64,000 nucleotides of DNA from an uncultured Pseudoxanthomonas sp. (GCF_946886695.1 NZ_CAMPJD010000001.1:104457-168456), one strand, 5' to 3'; counted from the first letter of the stretch, positions 1-9,377 are shown. The notes: a model not told the origin generated them from the sequence alone. A program made the numbers and translations.

Positions 1-46
1 CTGCCTGGCGTCGCAGCCGCTGCAGTTTTTCGAGGCTGACGCTCAT
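1..46 (-). CDS. 5' end of the gene after the helicase (MrfB/YprB-like candidate), cut by the window edge
   Basis: Only the first 15 codons are present, reading MSVSLEKLQRLRRQA. The ATG overlaps the helicase stop as ATGA, the usual sign of translational coupling. In Bacillus subtilis the DUF1998 helicase MrfA (YprA) is followed by the exonuclease MrfB (YprB), so an RNase H-like YprB-domain protein is the first guess. The visible residues are too few to confirm any family. Confidence 0.5.
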   Translation of the reverse strand, partial: MSVSLEKLQRLRRQA

Positions 47-2463
47 GCGGCGTCCAGCAGGTGCAACACGCGCACCGCCAGCGCGCGCGGCGTAGTTCCG
101 GCATCTTCGTCGTTCGCCAGCACCGGACCGACACAGGCCGGGCACCCTGCCCGGCAGTCGCAGGCCGAAACCAGTTGCGCGGCGCGCTGCACCAGTTCGC
201 GCTGCCGTCGCCACAACGGCTCGCTCAGGCCGATGCCGCCCGGGTAGTTGTCGTACAGGTACGCGGTAGGCACGAAACGGTCCCCCGATACCGGCGACAG
301 CACCTGGCTGTCCGTCCCGCGCAGCTGTCCACGCCCCTGCGTATCCGGCAAGGCGAACCACGCACCGTCACCGTCGCCCACCGCCTTCTGCAGGTCACGG
401 CCTTCGGCCATCACCGCGACGGTAGCGGCGATGTGCAGCGCATACGCGGCGCCAAGGAAACCGTCCAGCGCATCCTGTCGCGATTCGAACGATGTCTCCA
501 GCAGTGCCGGCGGCAACTGCCACCACAGGCTGGTCGTGTGCATCTCCTGGTCGGGAAGGTTCACCGGGCCGTAGCCGATGTTCTCGTGGGTGTAGTAGCG
601 GATCTTCTTGTAGCCGGCCACGCGCCGCACCACGTGCACTTCGCCATGGTGGCAGGTGCCCTGCCCCGCGATACAGCCGTCGAAGCGCTCAAGCACCTTC
701 AATTTCGTGTAATCGATCGCATCGGTGTAGTAGTCCACGTGCGTACGGGTGACGTAGGCCTTGCGTCCTTCCCAGTCCAGTCGCTCCACCTGGTACGGCG
801 TGGACTGGATCATGTGGATGGCGCCTTCGTACAGCGTCAGCGGCGCGGCGCTGAAATCGACCTCGGCGATGATCACCTGGCGCCCATCGGTGCGGTCGAC
901 GACGACGAAGTTGCCGTCGGCCACCGAGCGCAGGCTGACCGCGTTGGCCGGATAGCTGTCGGCGATCCACTCGTAGCGGTCGCCTTCGCGATGGACCACG
1001 CTGTCTTCGTCCAGCAGCTGCAGGAACGGCGTCGGATCGACCGGACCGAAGGGTTCCCCGGCCAGGAACGGCAGCTCGAACGCGGCGCAGCGCACGTGGT
1101 CCAGCAGGATCATCGGCTGGTCGGGTGCGATGCGCGCGTGTTCCGGCGGGCTGTCGGCGAAAAACTCCGGATGCCGCACCACGTACTGGTCCAGCGGCTG
1201 CGAACTGGCGACCAGGATGCCCAGTGATGCCTGTTGCCGCCGACCTGCCCGGCCAAACCGCTGCCAGGTCGCGGCGATGGAGCCCGGATAGCCGTTCAGT
1301 ACCACCGCGTCCAGGCTGCCGATGTCCACGCCCAGCTCCAGTGCGGACGTGGAGACGATGCCGTCGACGCGGCCGTCGCGCATCGCGCGTTCGGCCTCGC
1401 GGCGCTCGGTGGGCAGGTAGCCACCGCGGTAGGCGCGGATGCGGGCCGGCAGCCGCGGATCGCTGTCGAACACGTCCTTCAGGTACTTGGTCAGTACCTC
1501 GACCATCGTGCGCGACTGGGCGAACACCAGCGTCTTCAGCCCCGCCTTGATCGCCAGCCGCGCGATGCGGTTGCTCTGCGAGCGCGCCGACGCGCGCAAG
1601 CCCAGGTCGGGATTGACCACCGGCGGATTCCACAACAGCACGTGCTTTTCGCCCGTCGGCGCACCGGACTCGGTGATCGCATGCACTGGCAACTCCAGCA
1701 GCGCTTCCGCATGCGCCTTTGGATTGCCGATGGTGGCCGAGCAGACGATGAACTGCGGCGTTGCACCGTAGAACGCGCATACGCGCTTCAGCCGGCGCAG
1801 CACGTTGGCCACGTGGCTGCCGAACACGCCGCGATACGTGTGCACCTCGTCGATCACCACGTAGCGCAGGTTCTCGAAGAACTGCGCCCACTTGGTGTGG
1901 TGCGGCAGGATGGCCTGGTGCAGCATGTCCGGATTGCTGACCACGATGTCGCCATGCAGGCGGATCGCCTGCCGCGCATCGCCGGGCGTGTCGCCATCGA
2001 AGGTGAAGGCTTTCAGGCCGAGGTCACCGGCCCTGCTCAGGTCCAGCAGTTCCGCGACCTGGTCCTGCGCCAGTGCCTTGGTGGGGAACAGGTACAGCGC
2101 CTTGCCCCGCTTCGCCAGCGCCGACGCCACCACCGGCAGCGTGTAGCACAGCGATTTTCCCGATGCCGTCGGCGTCACGACGGCCAGATGTCCACCCGCC
2201 TGCACATGCCGCCATGCCTCGGCCTGGTGCGAATACAGCTGGCCGATGCCGCGCGCGCGCAGCGCCTCGGCCAATTCCACGGGCAGATCCGCCGGCAGCG
2301 GCTCGTAACGCCCTTCACGCCCCGGAATGACGAACTGCCCGGTCACGCGATCGTGGTACTTGCCCGCGAGCCGCTCTGCCAGGGCACGGCCATCGGCTGC
2401 GTTCACGGGCAGCAGCGCTGCATCGGTGGCGTGACGGCGGATCAGGGATGTCTGGGCGGGCAT
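43..2463 (-). CDS. DEAD/DEAH-box helicase with C-terminal DUF1998 (MrfA/Hrq1-like)
   Basis: An 806-residue superfamily 2 helicase. A Q-motif-like stretch (residues 72-84) precedes Walker A TPTASGKS (97-104), the DEVH box (205-208) and SAT (242-244). The second RecA domain has the GRAGRR motif. The C-terminus carries the four closely spaced cysteines CDCRAGCPAC (768-777) that are typical of the DUF1998 zinc site in MrfA. Relatives (B. subtilis MrfA, yeast Hrq1) are 3'-5' DNA helicases; MrfA acts in repair of mitomycin C damage independently of UvrABC. A role in interstrand or bulky adduct repair is inferred from the family. The following gene overlaps it by 4 bases, so the two are probably one transcript. 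Length and motifs look intact. Confidence 0.93.
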   Translation of the reverse strand: MPAQTSLIRRHATDAALLPVNAADGRALAERLAGKYHDRVTGQFVIPGREGRYEPLPADLPVELAEALRARGIGQLYSHQAEAWRHVQAGGHLAVVTPTASGKSLCYTLPVVASALAKRGKALYLFPTKALAQDQVAELLDLSRAGDLGLKAFTFDGDTPGDARQAIRLHGDIVVSNPDMLHQAILPHHTKWAQFFENLRYVVIDEVHTYRGVFGSHVANVLRRLKRVCAFYGATPQFIVCSATIGNPKAHAEALLELPVHAITESGAPTGEKHVLLWNPPVVNPDLGLRASARSQSNRIARLAIKAGLKTLVFAQSRTMVEVLTKYLKDVFDSDPRLPARIRAYRGGYLPTERREAERAMRDGRVDGIVSTSALELGVDIGSLDAVVLNGYPGSIAATWQRFGRAGRRQQASLGILVASSQPLDQYVVRHPEFFADSPPEHARIAPDQPMILLDHVRCAAFELPFLAGEPFGPVDPTPFLQLLDEDSVVHREGDRYEWIADSYPANAVSLRSVADGNFVVVDRTDGRQVIIAEVDFSAAPLTLYEGAIHMIQSTPYQVERLDWEGRKAYVTRTHVDYYTDAIDYTKLKVLERFDGCIAGQGTCHHGEVHVVRRVAGYKKIRYYTHENIGYGPVNLPDQEMHTTSLWWQLPPALLETSFESRQDALDGFLGAAYALHIAATVAVMAEGRDLQKAVGDGDGAWFALPDTQGRGQLRGTDSQVLSPVSGDRFVPTAYLYDNYPGGIGLSEPLWRRQRELVQRAAQLVSACDCRAGCPACVGPVLANDEDAGTTPRALAVRVLHLLDAA

Positions 2464-2638
2464 GGCGGACTCTCGGCGGCGTGTGCGCCATCAGAACCGT
2501 GCCGCGTCTCAATCCCTGAGACTGACTGCCTGCTGACAGGCAGCCCCTGCCTCAGCTTTGTGATCGGACTTTGAAGGCATTTCTCACCCCTGGGTAACGT
2601 CTCCCGCGATACCACGTCATCGTGATCAGGAGTCCCGC

Positions 2639-2992
2639 ATGAACCGCCATCTCTATCGCGAACAACTCGACACGCTTCGGCAGGCACCCCGCCATTCGAG
2701 CGTCATGACCGACGATGCCTTCACCGCATTCACGGCCTACGACTACGGCCGGCGCCGCCGCCTGCATCCGGATGTCGCCTGGGAAGACGCGTGCCGTGCA
2801 TACGCATTCGCCGCCGCTTCCCATGCCGACCACGCCGGACATCTCGATCTCGATACCGAACTCGAACTGGAAGACCACTGGGAACGGCTGCGTGGCGATT
2901 CCGGCCCCGACTGGCCGGTGGCCCGCACGTTGCTGCGCGAGACGTGGCGCTGGCTCGACGAACACGGGGCCGGTGCGACCCGCATGCATTGA
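2639..2992 (+). CDS. small protein of unknown function, member 1 of a local family
   Basis: 117 residues, not recognised. The start is well placed: AGGAG lies 6 bases before the ATG. It is rich in Arg, Asp, Glu, His and Trp, and has no signal peptide or membrane segment, so it should be cytosolic. The C-terminal part DWPVARTLLRETWRWL matches the spacing of DWPLAHAVIARVWQRL in the next gene, so I treat it as a distant paralogue of the genes at 3271 and 3837. It is followed by about 280 bases without a convincing gene. Function unknown. Confidence 0.7.
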   Translation: MNRHLYREQLDTLRQAPRHSSVMTDDAFTAFTAYDYGRRRRLHPDVAWEDACRAYAFAAASHADHAGHLDLDTELELEDHWERLRGDSGPDWPVARTLLRETWRWLDEHGAGATRMH

Positions 2993-3270
2993 ATCAGCCC
3001 CGCATTGCAGGTGACGACGAACGGTAGGCCGGCCATGGCACGACCCACCGTCTTCAACAACACAGGGGAACAATAACGACAAGATCCGGCAGGGGCGTGA
3101 GCCATGTATCTCCTTCGGGGGAGAAAGGGGTGACACGTTGCCACAGGGGGCCGCGCGCAGTCAGGGACTGTCGCGACGGGGGCACGCAAGCGGCTGTCAT
3201 GTACAGGTAAGCCGCGTTTCATCCACAAGGTCCACGCTCGGCCATGGTCTTGCGCCATGGAGGGGACCTC

Positions 3271-3720
3271 ATGTCTTGCCTGCCTGATCCATCCGCACCC
3301 GCGTGGATGGATGATGCGATGCCCTGTGCCGTCATCGACATCCACTCGGAACTGCGCTTCTGGGAAGAAACCTACGCGCGCCAGAGCTTCCACCGCCCGG
3401 GCACGCCGTTCCGCCATTACGTACCCACGCTCAAGTTCGCCTACGACATCTACCTGCTGTCGCACAGACGATCGCTTGAAGAACTGCTGCCCTCGCTGCC
3501 CTCCCGCTACGAGGCGGGCATCGTGCGTGGTATCCGACTGGACTGGCCGTTGGCGCACGCGGTCATCGCACGCGTATGGCAGCGGCTCAATGCGCCGCTG
3601 GAAGAGGATGCTCCGCTGTTCGCCCCGCCGCCTGCGACCGTCGTGGACGAACGCGCCCTGTTGGCAGAGGCGATGAATAAAGCGGGCACCCACACCATCA
3701 CACAGCGGATGCAAAGGTGA
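3271..3720 (+). CDS. small protein of unknown function, member 2 of a local family
   Basis: 149 residues, not recognised. An in-frame ATG at 3244 lacks a ribosome site, while GGAGGGG sits just before the ATG at 3271, so I chose the latter. The core (about residues 21-108) aligns closely with the gene at 3837: DI..EL..W near the start, then LK..YD.YLL.HR, PSL..R and a terminal W.......VWQRL-type motif. It adds a proline-rich, acidic tail of about 40 residues that the neighbour lacks. No signal peptide or membrane segment. Tandem duplication followed by divergence is the likely origin; the function is unknown. Confidence 0.72.
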   Translation: MSCLPDPSAPAWMDDAMPCAVIDIHSELRFWEETYARQSFHRPGTPFRHYVPTLKFAYDIYLLSHRRSLEELLPSLPSRYEAGIVRGIRLDWPLAHAVIARVWQRLNAPLEEDAPLFAPPPATVVDERALLAEAMNKAGTHTITQRMQR

Positions 3721-3836
3721 ACGCAAAAGACCTCGCACGGTTAAATACGGGTTAAAACGCCCTTTATTTCACTTAAGCATCACCGGGCCGAACAAAAAAT
3801 CCACGTCGCCACCACCACGCCGACCGGGGATCACCA

Positions 3837-4169
3837 ATGGCCAGCCTGCATCAGCGCAATGCCCATGCCACCGCCCAGATCGTCGACATCGACGCCGAAC
3901 TTGCCTACTGGAAGACACGCCTCAACGAAGACACGTTCCAGGTGGTCGGAGCCACGGTAGGCGATCTGGAGCAATGCCTGAAGATCGGGTACGACGCCTA
4001 TCTGCTGCACCATCGCCAGGACTTCGACGACATTGCGCCCTCGCTGCGCGACCGACTGCAGCGCTACTGCCCGGATACGCCGATCGGCTGGTACCGCGCG
4101 CAACCGATCATGCGCGCCGTGTGGCAGCGGCTGAAGCCGGCCGTCGCCACGGCCGCTGGCCACGCCTGA
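3837..4169 (+). CDS. small protein of unknown function, member 3 of a local family
   Basis: 110 residues, not recognised. GGGGA stands 6 bases before the ATG. Residues 15-101 carry the shared pattern: VDIDAELAYW, LKIGYDAYLLHHR, PSLRDR and RAVWQRL. It is the shortest of the three and may be close to the minimal domain. The 110 bases upstream are unusually AT-rich for this genome (GGTTAAATACGGGTTAAAAC and a TTTATTTCACTTAA stretch), which suggests its own promoter. It runs convergently into the signalling operon, with a small hairpin between them. Confidence 0.72.
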   Translation: MASLHQRNAHATAQIVDIDAELAYWKTRLNEDTFQVVGATVGDLEQCLKIGYDAYLLHHRQDFDDIAPSLRDRLQRYCPDTPIGWYRAQPIMRAVWQRLKPAVATAAGHA

Positions 4170-4176
4170 CCACCCA

Positions 4177-4199
4177 GCGTCCCTGCACGAGGCAGGGAT
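4177..4199. terminator. hairpin between convergent genes
   Basis: TCCCTGC and GCAGGGA pair across a 5-base loop, between the small gene ending at 4169 and the hybrid kinase ending at 4202. There is no clear U-tract on either strand, so intrinsic termination is only a possibility. Confidence 0.35.
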
Positions 4200-4201
4200 G
4201 C

Positions 4202-5707
4202 CTACACGCGCAGACCCAACGCGTGCTCGATCGCCTCGAACAGCGCTTGGACCTGCACTGGCTTGGTCAGTGTCGCGGCGCAATCGTGGCCGCCGTCCGG
4301 CGTGCCCGGCTCCCGCAGACGGATCACCGGACCATCGAAGCCGGCTTCCTGCAACACTGCAAGTACGTCGGCAGCGGACAGCAACAGGATGTCGTCGTCG
4401 ATGATCGCCAGTTCCGGCAGGCCATTCCGCGCGATCTGCTGCAACGCATTCGCGCCGTCCGGCGCCATGATCGGATCGTACCCCTGGCTGGCCAGCGCGT
4501 TGCCGAGCAGTGAGAGGCGCGTGGCATCGCCATCGACCAACAGGACGCGGCGACCCTCGCCATCCCGGAACGCGGCGTCTTCGCCCGCCCAGTCGTCGAC
4601 GGCAGGTGCCGGCAGGTGCAGTTCGAATGCGCTGCCCTGCCCGGGCGTGCTGTTCACTTCGATGCGCCCACGCACGGATTCGACGATGCGCTTGCACGAC
4701 ATCAGGCCCAGGCCCGTGCCGCTGGCCTTGGTGGTGAAGAACGGCGTGAACAGTTGCTTGCGCGTAGCCTCGTCCATGCCGCTGCCTTCATCGGAAACAC
4801 GCAGCACCACGCAGTCCTGCCCGTCGGCGGCCACCGTCTGCGTCGCCGACAGGGTCAGCTGGCCGCCGCGTTCGGCCATGGCCTGGATGCCGTTCAGGCA
4901 CAGGTTGATCAGGCACTGCTGGAACTCGGTGTAGTTGCCTTCGATCAGCAGGTCTTCCGGCGGTTGCTCCACCGTCAGCCGGACCTGCCGCGACAGGCTG
5001 CCTTGCAGTAGCAGTTGCACCGCGCTGAACAACGCGGCCACGCTGATGGTCTCGCTGGCCTTGCGCGAACCGCGCACGAACGACAGCATCGAATCGGCCA
5101 TCTCGTGGCCGCGTTTGCCGCTCTCCGAGATCACCGAACCCAGCCGCAGGATCTTCGGATCGTCGCTGTAGGTCGACAGCAGGTCGGGCACGATCAACAA
5201 CGGCTGCAGGATATTGCGCAGATCGTGGCTCAGGCCCGCCGCCAGCATCGCCAGGCAGTCCAGCCGCTGCGAGCGCATCAGCTCGCGCTCGGCATGCTCG
5301 CGTTCGCGCTCGCTGCGCGCCTCGCGGATGGCACGTGCCACCGCGGCCGGCAGGCGCACCGGGTTGTGCTTCAGCACATAGTCGCTTGCGCCCTCCTGCA
5401 ACGCCTTGACTGCGGTTTCTTCACCGATGGTGCCCGAGAAGAACACGAACGGCAGCCGAGGATCATGCGCCCGCAGGATTTCCAGGGCCTCGTAGCCGGA
5501 GAAACCGGGTAGTTCCATGTCCGAGAGCACCAGGTCGAACGGCGCACCCGCCAGCGCCATGCGCAGGTCGTCGGCGGCGTCCACGCGCACGAAGGCGGCG
5601 TCCAGCCCAGCCTCGTGCAACTGCTCGATCAGCAGTTCGGCATCGAGTTCGGAATCCTCGACCAGCAGGATGCGGACAGGTCCCAGCGGTGTTCCCGATT
5701 TCGGCAC
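4202..5707 (-). CDS. hybrid sensor protein: receiver - histidine kinase - receiver
   Basis: 501 residues, GTG start. The N-terminal receiver (about 10-125) has the phospho-acceptor D63 in LSDMELPG and a conserved Lys near 113. A kinase follows with H161 in GLSHDLRN, then an ATPase domain (N-box NLCLNGIQAM, DEGSGMD, GTGLGL). A second receiver (about 385-500) has IIDDD and LTKP, but its first acidic pair is altered to VDGD, so metal binding there may be weak. No membrane segment: it is a cytosolic relay component that receives phosphate rather than a direct sensor. It lies 3 bases after the CheY-like gene and is the last gene of the operon. Targets are unknown. Confidence 0.9.
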   Translation of the reverse strand: MPKSGTPLGPVRILLVEDSELDAELLIEQLHEAGLDAAFVRVDAADDLRMALAGAPFDLVLSDMELPGFSGYEALEILRAHDPRLPFVFFSGTIGEETAVKALQEGASDYVLKHNPVRLPAAVARAIREARSEREREHAERELMRSQRLDCLAMLAAGLSHDLRNILQPLLIVPDLLSTYSDDPKILRLGSVISESGKRGHEMADSMLSFVRGSRKASETISVAALFSAVQLLLQGSLSRQVRLTVEQPPEDLLIEGNYTEFQQCLINLCLNGIQAMAERGGQLTLSATQTVAADGQDCVVLRVSDEGSGMDEATRKQLFTPFFTTKASGTGLGLMSCKRIVESVRGRIEVNSTPGQGSAFELHLPAPAVDDWAGEDAAFRDGEGRRVLLVDGDATRLSLLGNALASQGYDPIMAPDGANALQQIARNGLPELAIIDDDILLLSAADVLAVLQEAGFDGPVIRLREPGTPDGGHDCAATLTKPVQVQALFEAIEHALGLRV

Positions 5708-5710
5708 GGA

Positions 5711-6151
5711 TCAGTCTCGCGGCAGGGTTTCGTTGATGACCGCCCAGAACGTGCCCAGCGTCTTGACCGCCTGGAAGAACTGATCGATATCCACCGGCTT
5801 GACCACGTAAGCGTTCACTCCCAGGTCCCAGCTGCGTGCCAGGTCGCTTTCCTCGCGCGAGGACGACAGGATCACCACCGGCAGGTGTTTGAGCTTCTCA
5901 TCGCCACGGATGGTCTTCAGCACCTCCAGCCCATCCATGCGCGGCATCTTGATGTCGAGCAACAGCACCGAAGGAAGTCCATCTTCGCGCTGGGCATGCG
6001 CACCACGGCGCAGCAGGTAATCCAGCGCTTCCACGCCGTCCTCGACGTGCACGATGGGATTGGCGAGGTTGGCCTCGCGCAGCGCGTCGACTGCCATTTC
6101 AGCGTCGGCGAGGCTGTCTTCGGCCAACAGGATGGTACGGATGGCGCTCAT
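5711..6151 (-). CDS. single-domain response regulator (CheY/Rcp1-like)
   Basis: 146 residues, receiver only. The acidic pair E11-D12, phospho-acceptor D66 in LLLDIKMP, the SSS switch residues and the K in VVKPVD are all present. The start overlaps the preceding kinase stop as ATGA. Regulators of this Rcp1 type usually pair with phytochrome-like or CHASE-type kinases and pass phosphate on; here the hybrid kinase immediately downstream is the obvious partner. It has no output domain, so it must act by protein contact or as a phosphate shuttle. Confidence 0.93.
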   Translation of the reverse strand: MSAIRTILLAEDSLADAEMAVDALREANLANPIVHVEDGVEALDYLLRRGAHAQREDGLPSVLLLDIKMPRMDGLEVLKTIRGDEKLKHLPVVILSSSREESDLARSWDLGVNAYVVKPVDIDQFFQAVKTLGTFWAVINETLPRD

Positions 6152-7953
6152 GCGTCTCTCTCTCTGGAAAGCGGAGCGTCGAGCGCCGCGGGAAGGGTGA
6201 AATAGAAGGTGGCGCCCTGGTCGGGTTCGGATTCGGCCCAGATGCGCCCACCGTGCCGGCCAAGAACGCGCCGCACGCTGGCCAGGCCGATGCCGGTGCC
6301 AGGGAAGTCGCTGGCCTTGTGCAGACGCTGGAACACGCCGAACAGCTTGCCGGCATACGCCATATCGAACCCCGCGCCGTTGTCACGTACGCTGAACAGA
6401 TGGCTGCCGTCACCCTGCAGCTGGTGGCCCACCTCGACGATGGAACGATCGCGCTGGCTGCTGTACTTCAGCGCGTTGCCCAGCAGATTGCTCCATACCT
6501 GCCGCATCATGTTCTCGTCGGCCAGCACGATGGGCTGCGGCGCAATACGCCATTCAACGCGGTCGGCGCGGCCTTCGTTGGCCTCGTTGGCATCCAGCAT
6601 GGCACGCGCCTCGGCGACCAGCGACTGCATGTCCACCGCCTGAAGCCGCAGCGCGCTCCGTCCCAGGCGCGAGTACACCAGCAGGTCATCGATCAGCTGC
6701 GACATGCGGCGCGCGGAATTGCCGATCACGTCCAGGTAATGACGGCTCTTGTCGTCGATGTCCTCACCCAGGTGGCGGCCCAGCTTGTCCGAGAAACCGG
6801 CCACATGCCGCAGCGGCGCACGCAGATCGTGCGATACCGAATAACTGAAGGCCTCCAGCTCGCGATTCACTTCCGACACCTGCTCGACCTTGCCTTCCAA
6901 CTGGCGGTTCAGCGCAGCGATCTCCTGCTGCGCGGTCTTCTGCAGTGAGATGTCGCTGACCGTCATCAGCACGGCATGCTCGTCCTCGCCCGGCAGCGGC
7001 ATACGGCGCGCATTGAGCAGCACGGTACGGCGCACGCCATCGACGGTGTCCTGCTGCAGTTCGTAATCCCACAGCTCGCGTCCTCGTGCAAGCACGTCAT
7101 CCAGGCGCTGCCGCATCACCTTGTCCTGCCAGGCGGTGCCCAGCTCGTCCAGACTGCCCGCCTTTGCGCCCTTGCCCATGCCGTAGAGCTCGCCGAAGGC
7201 GATGTTGTGCATCTTGATGTGCTGGTCGCCGTCCAGCAGCACGATGGGTTCCCGCACCGTGTCCAGCATGACCAGCGCACGCTCGCTGGCCTGTGCGATC
7301 CGCTTCTCCGCATTCAGCCGGCGCGCGACCTGGCGACCCAGCGACAGCAACACCAGGCCAAGCAACAGCAACTGCGCGCCCATGGCCACGAGGGCCAACC
7401 ATTCCGTGCGCTGGCGCTGGCGTTGCGCATCGTAGTTGCGCTGGGCCAGCAGCTGCCGTTCGTTGTCCAGGATCTGCGTCAACAGGCCACGGATGGGGAA
7501 GCGCGTCGCCAAAGGCGCCACCACGGAGCCCCGGTACGCTTCGGGGGCCTGCATGAGTTGATCGATGACCTCCATGCGCGCCTCGACCAGTTCGCGCAGG
7601 CGGCCGATGAGCACGAGCTGCACGGGATTGTCGGCCGTGAGTTCGGTCAGCATCGCGAACCGTTCGGGCAGCGTCTTCCTGCCGGAGGCCAGGCGATCGC
7701 GGGCAAGCGGATGGTCCGCGCCAAGCGCGATCATCATGCCGGAGGATTCGATCTCGCGAACCTCGACGACCATCGCCATCACGGCCGCTTCCACCTGGTG
7801 GGTGTGCGCCACGGCATCGGCGGCATCAAGATTCGCCCGTGACAGTCGCTGCAGCAGCAGCACGGGGCCAACCACGATCAGCAGGACGGCCAGCCCCAGC
7901 AGCGGCAGTCGCCATGTGCCCCAACTTCGCCGGGCGCTGTCGTCGTCGTTCAT
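6148..7953 (-). CDS. membrane sensor histidine kinase with PAS domain
   Basis: 601 residues from the ATG at 7953, which has GGGGG just upstream; a longer reading from 7992 lacks this. Membrane segments at about 16-35 and 186-206 enclose a helical periplasmic region of CHASE3 type. A PAS domain (about 225-340) and a coiled linker lead to the kinase core: H375 in SYSVSHDLRAP, N-box NLLGNALKYS, DNGAGFD, GTGIGLASV. The core resembles bacteriophytochrome-type kinases, but there is no chromophore domain. First gene of a three-gene relay; the signal is unknown. Confidence 0.92.
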   Translation of the reverse strand: MNDDDSARRSWGTWRLPLLGLAVLLIVVGPVLLLQRLSRANLDAADAVAHTHQVEAAVMAMVVEVREIESSGMMIALGADHPLARDRLASGRKTLPERFAMLTELTADNPVQLVLIGRLRELVEARMEVIDQLMQAPEAYRGSVVAPLATRFPIRGLLTQILDNERQLLAQRNYDAQRQRQRTEWLALVAMGAQLLLLGLVLLSLGRQVARRLNAEKRIAQASERALVMLDTVREPIVLLDGDQHIKMHNIAFGELYGMGKGAKAGSLDELGTAWQDKVMRQRLDDVLARGRELWDYELQQDTVDGVRRTVLLNARRMPLPGEDEHAVLMTVSDISLQKTAQQEIAALNRQLEGKVEQVSEVNRELEAFSYSVSHDLRAPLRHVAGFSDKLGRHLGEDIDDKSRHYLDVIGNSARRMSQLIDDLLVYSRLGRSALRLQAVDMQSLVAEARAMLDANEANEGRADRVEWRIAPQPIVLADENMMRQVWSNLLGNALKYSSQRDRSIVEVGHQLQGDGSHLFSVRDNGAGFDMAYAGKLFGVFQRLHKASDFPGTGIGLASVRRVLGRHGGRIWAESEPDQGATFYFTLPAALDAPLSRERDA

Positions 7954-8062
7954 GATCCCCCGGCATCTGTGGACGGCAGCGGAGCCGCGCATGTCGCGCG
8001 GCCACGCGGTTATCCAAGGATGCTATCGCAGGGATGTCACATTTGGAATCACATCAAGACGT

Positions 8063-9202
8063 TCAGGAAACAGCCGCCACGCGCACGCGGTCACGCCCTT
8101 CGCGCTTGGCGTCATACAGTGCCTGGTCCGCGCGACGCATCTGGTCACGCAAGGATTCGCCCGACCGATGTTCAGCGATGCCGGCGGACAGCGTGGCGAC
8201 GACACCGCCCTGCTCCTTGCCGAATTCGCTTCGCACCCGTTCGGCGAACGCCCGCGCCGCCCGCGCGTCTTCACCTTCCAGCAACACCGCGAACTCCTCG
8301 CCACCAATGCGTGCCGCACATCCGTTGGCACCGACGCGTGCACGCATGATGTCGCCCAGCCGCTGCAGCACCAGATCGCCACCGTCGTGGCCGTGGTGGT
8401 CGTTGATGCGCTTGAAATAATCGATATCCAGTACCGCGACCACCACCGGGACACCTGCCGCCACCGCACGCGCATGCGCCGACACGGCGTGCTCGTTCCA
8501 ACCGTTGCGATTGAGCAGCCCGGTAAGTTCATCGGTATGCGCCTGCTGCACCAACCGGCGACGCATCTTCCAGGCCGATACCGCGAAGTCCGTCCGATAA
8601 CCCGCCAGCACCATGCCGAAGCCGATCGTGGTCAGCGTATACAACCAGTACAGCGCGCTGCCCGTACCCGGCGCCCCGTACAGGGCGATGCGCAGCAGTG
8701 CCATCACCACGATCAGCAGGGCAAGCGCCAGCAACGATACCGGACGCACCATCAGCGCCATCAGCGCCAGCGGCAGCAGTTGGAACAGGCCCGTTCGCAG
8801 CGCCAGCTGGCCTGTCGCTCCGGGCAACGGCATGCTCATGAAGATGCCGGTCAGCAGCGTAGCCAGCAGCATCAGTACCAGGCGATGCTGCCAGTTCACC
8901 ATCCGCGACACACCTGCCGCGCAACCCGCCACCAAGGCGGACGCCAGCAGCTGCGACCACACGGGGTACCCGATCGATGGCGTGACGCCCGCCATGTCGA
9001 ACAGGGCGGTGATCGCCAGCAGCACGGCGCCGCACAACAGCACGCCGCTGACAATGGGCCGGGTGGCCCGCAGTTGCGCCAGCGCGAGATCTTCCCGCTC
9101 CTCGGCGCTCAGCGCGCGGGTGGAATTGCGCGACAGCAGTCCGCGCAGGCTATGCAGCAGACCCGGGGCGGCGATCGGAGCATGGAGGAGTCTGGCGCGC
9201 AT
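8063..9202 (-). CDS. membrane-bound diguanylate cyclase (GGDEF)
   Basis: 379 residues. The open frame continues upstream, but the ATG at 9202 has AGGA before it and begins a plausible cytosolic N-terminus. About six hydrophobic segments (50-205) form an N-terminal membrane sensor that I cannot place in a named MASE family. The catalytic domain has DELTGLLNR, DIDYFKRIND and the active-site GGEEF (300-304). The usual RxxD inhibitory site before it is absent, so product inhibition is probably weak. It should make cyclic di-GMP at the inner membrane. It lies 110 bases upstream of the relay operon on the same strand, and may belong to the same signalling circuit. Confidence 0.9.
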   Translation of the reverse strand: MRARLLHAPIAAPGLLHSLRGLLSRNSTRALSAEEREDLALAQLRATRPIVSGVLLCGAVLLAITALFDMAGVTPSIGYPVWSQLLASALVAGCAAGVSRMVNWQHRLVLMLLATLLTGIFMSMPLPGATGQLALRTGLFQLLPLALMALMVRPVSLLALALLIVVMALLRIALYGAPGTGSALYWLYTLTTIGFGMVLAGYRTDFAVSAWKMRRRLVQQAHTDELTGLLNRNGWNEHAVSAHARAVAAGVPVVVAVLDIDYFKRINDHHGHDGGDLVLQRLGDIMRARVGANGCAARIGGEEFAVLLEGEDARAARAFAERVRSEFGKEQGGVVATLSAGIAEHRSGESLRDQMRRADQALYDAKREGRDRVRVAAVS

Positions 9203-9377
9203 GCGCGGTTCCTGGACGGGACTGCCTTCACGATGCAACTCCCGTGCCACTACCCGTTCAGAATGTGCCCTTCGCCAGCAACGTGTCACGTGGTACGCGT
9301 CCTGCTGCCGCCGGCATGCCCGCGGGACTGACGCACGCGGGCGCTTTCCGCCCGCAGGCGCAGGCGCCTGACCCGCT

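Noticed and set aside
61..2574. Long plus-strand frames across the helicase gene
   Set aside because: The minus-strand frame has complete helicase motifs; the plus-strand products are low-complexity Arg/His/Gln and have no ribosome site.
2552..3136. Minus-strand frame with GAAGGAGATAC just before an ATG at 3105
   Set aside because: The ribosome-site match is striking, but the product is antisense to the small gene at 2639, Cys/Ser-rich and without any pattern. I take it as chance.
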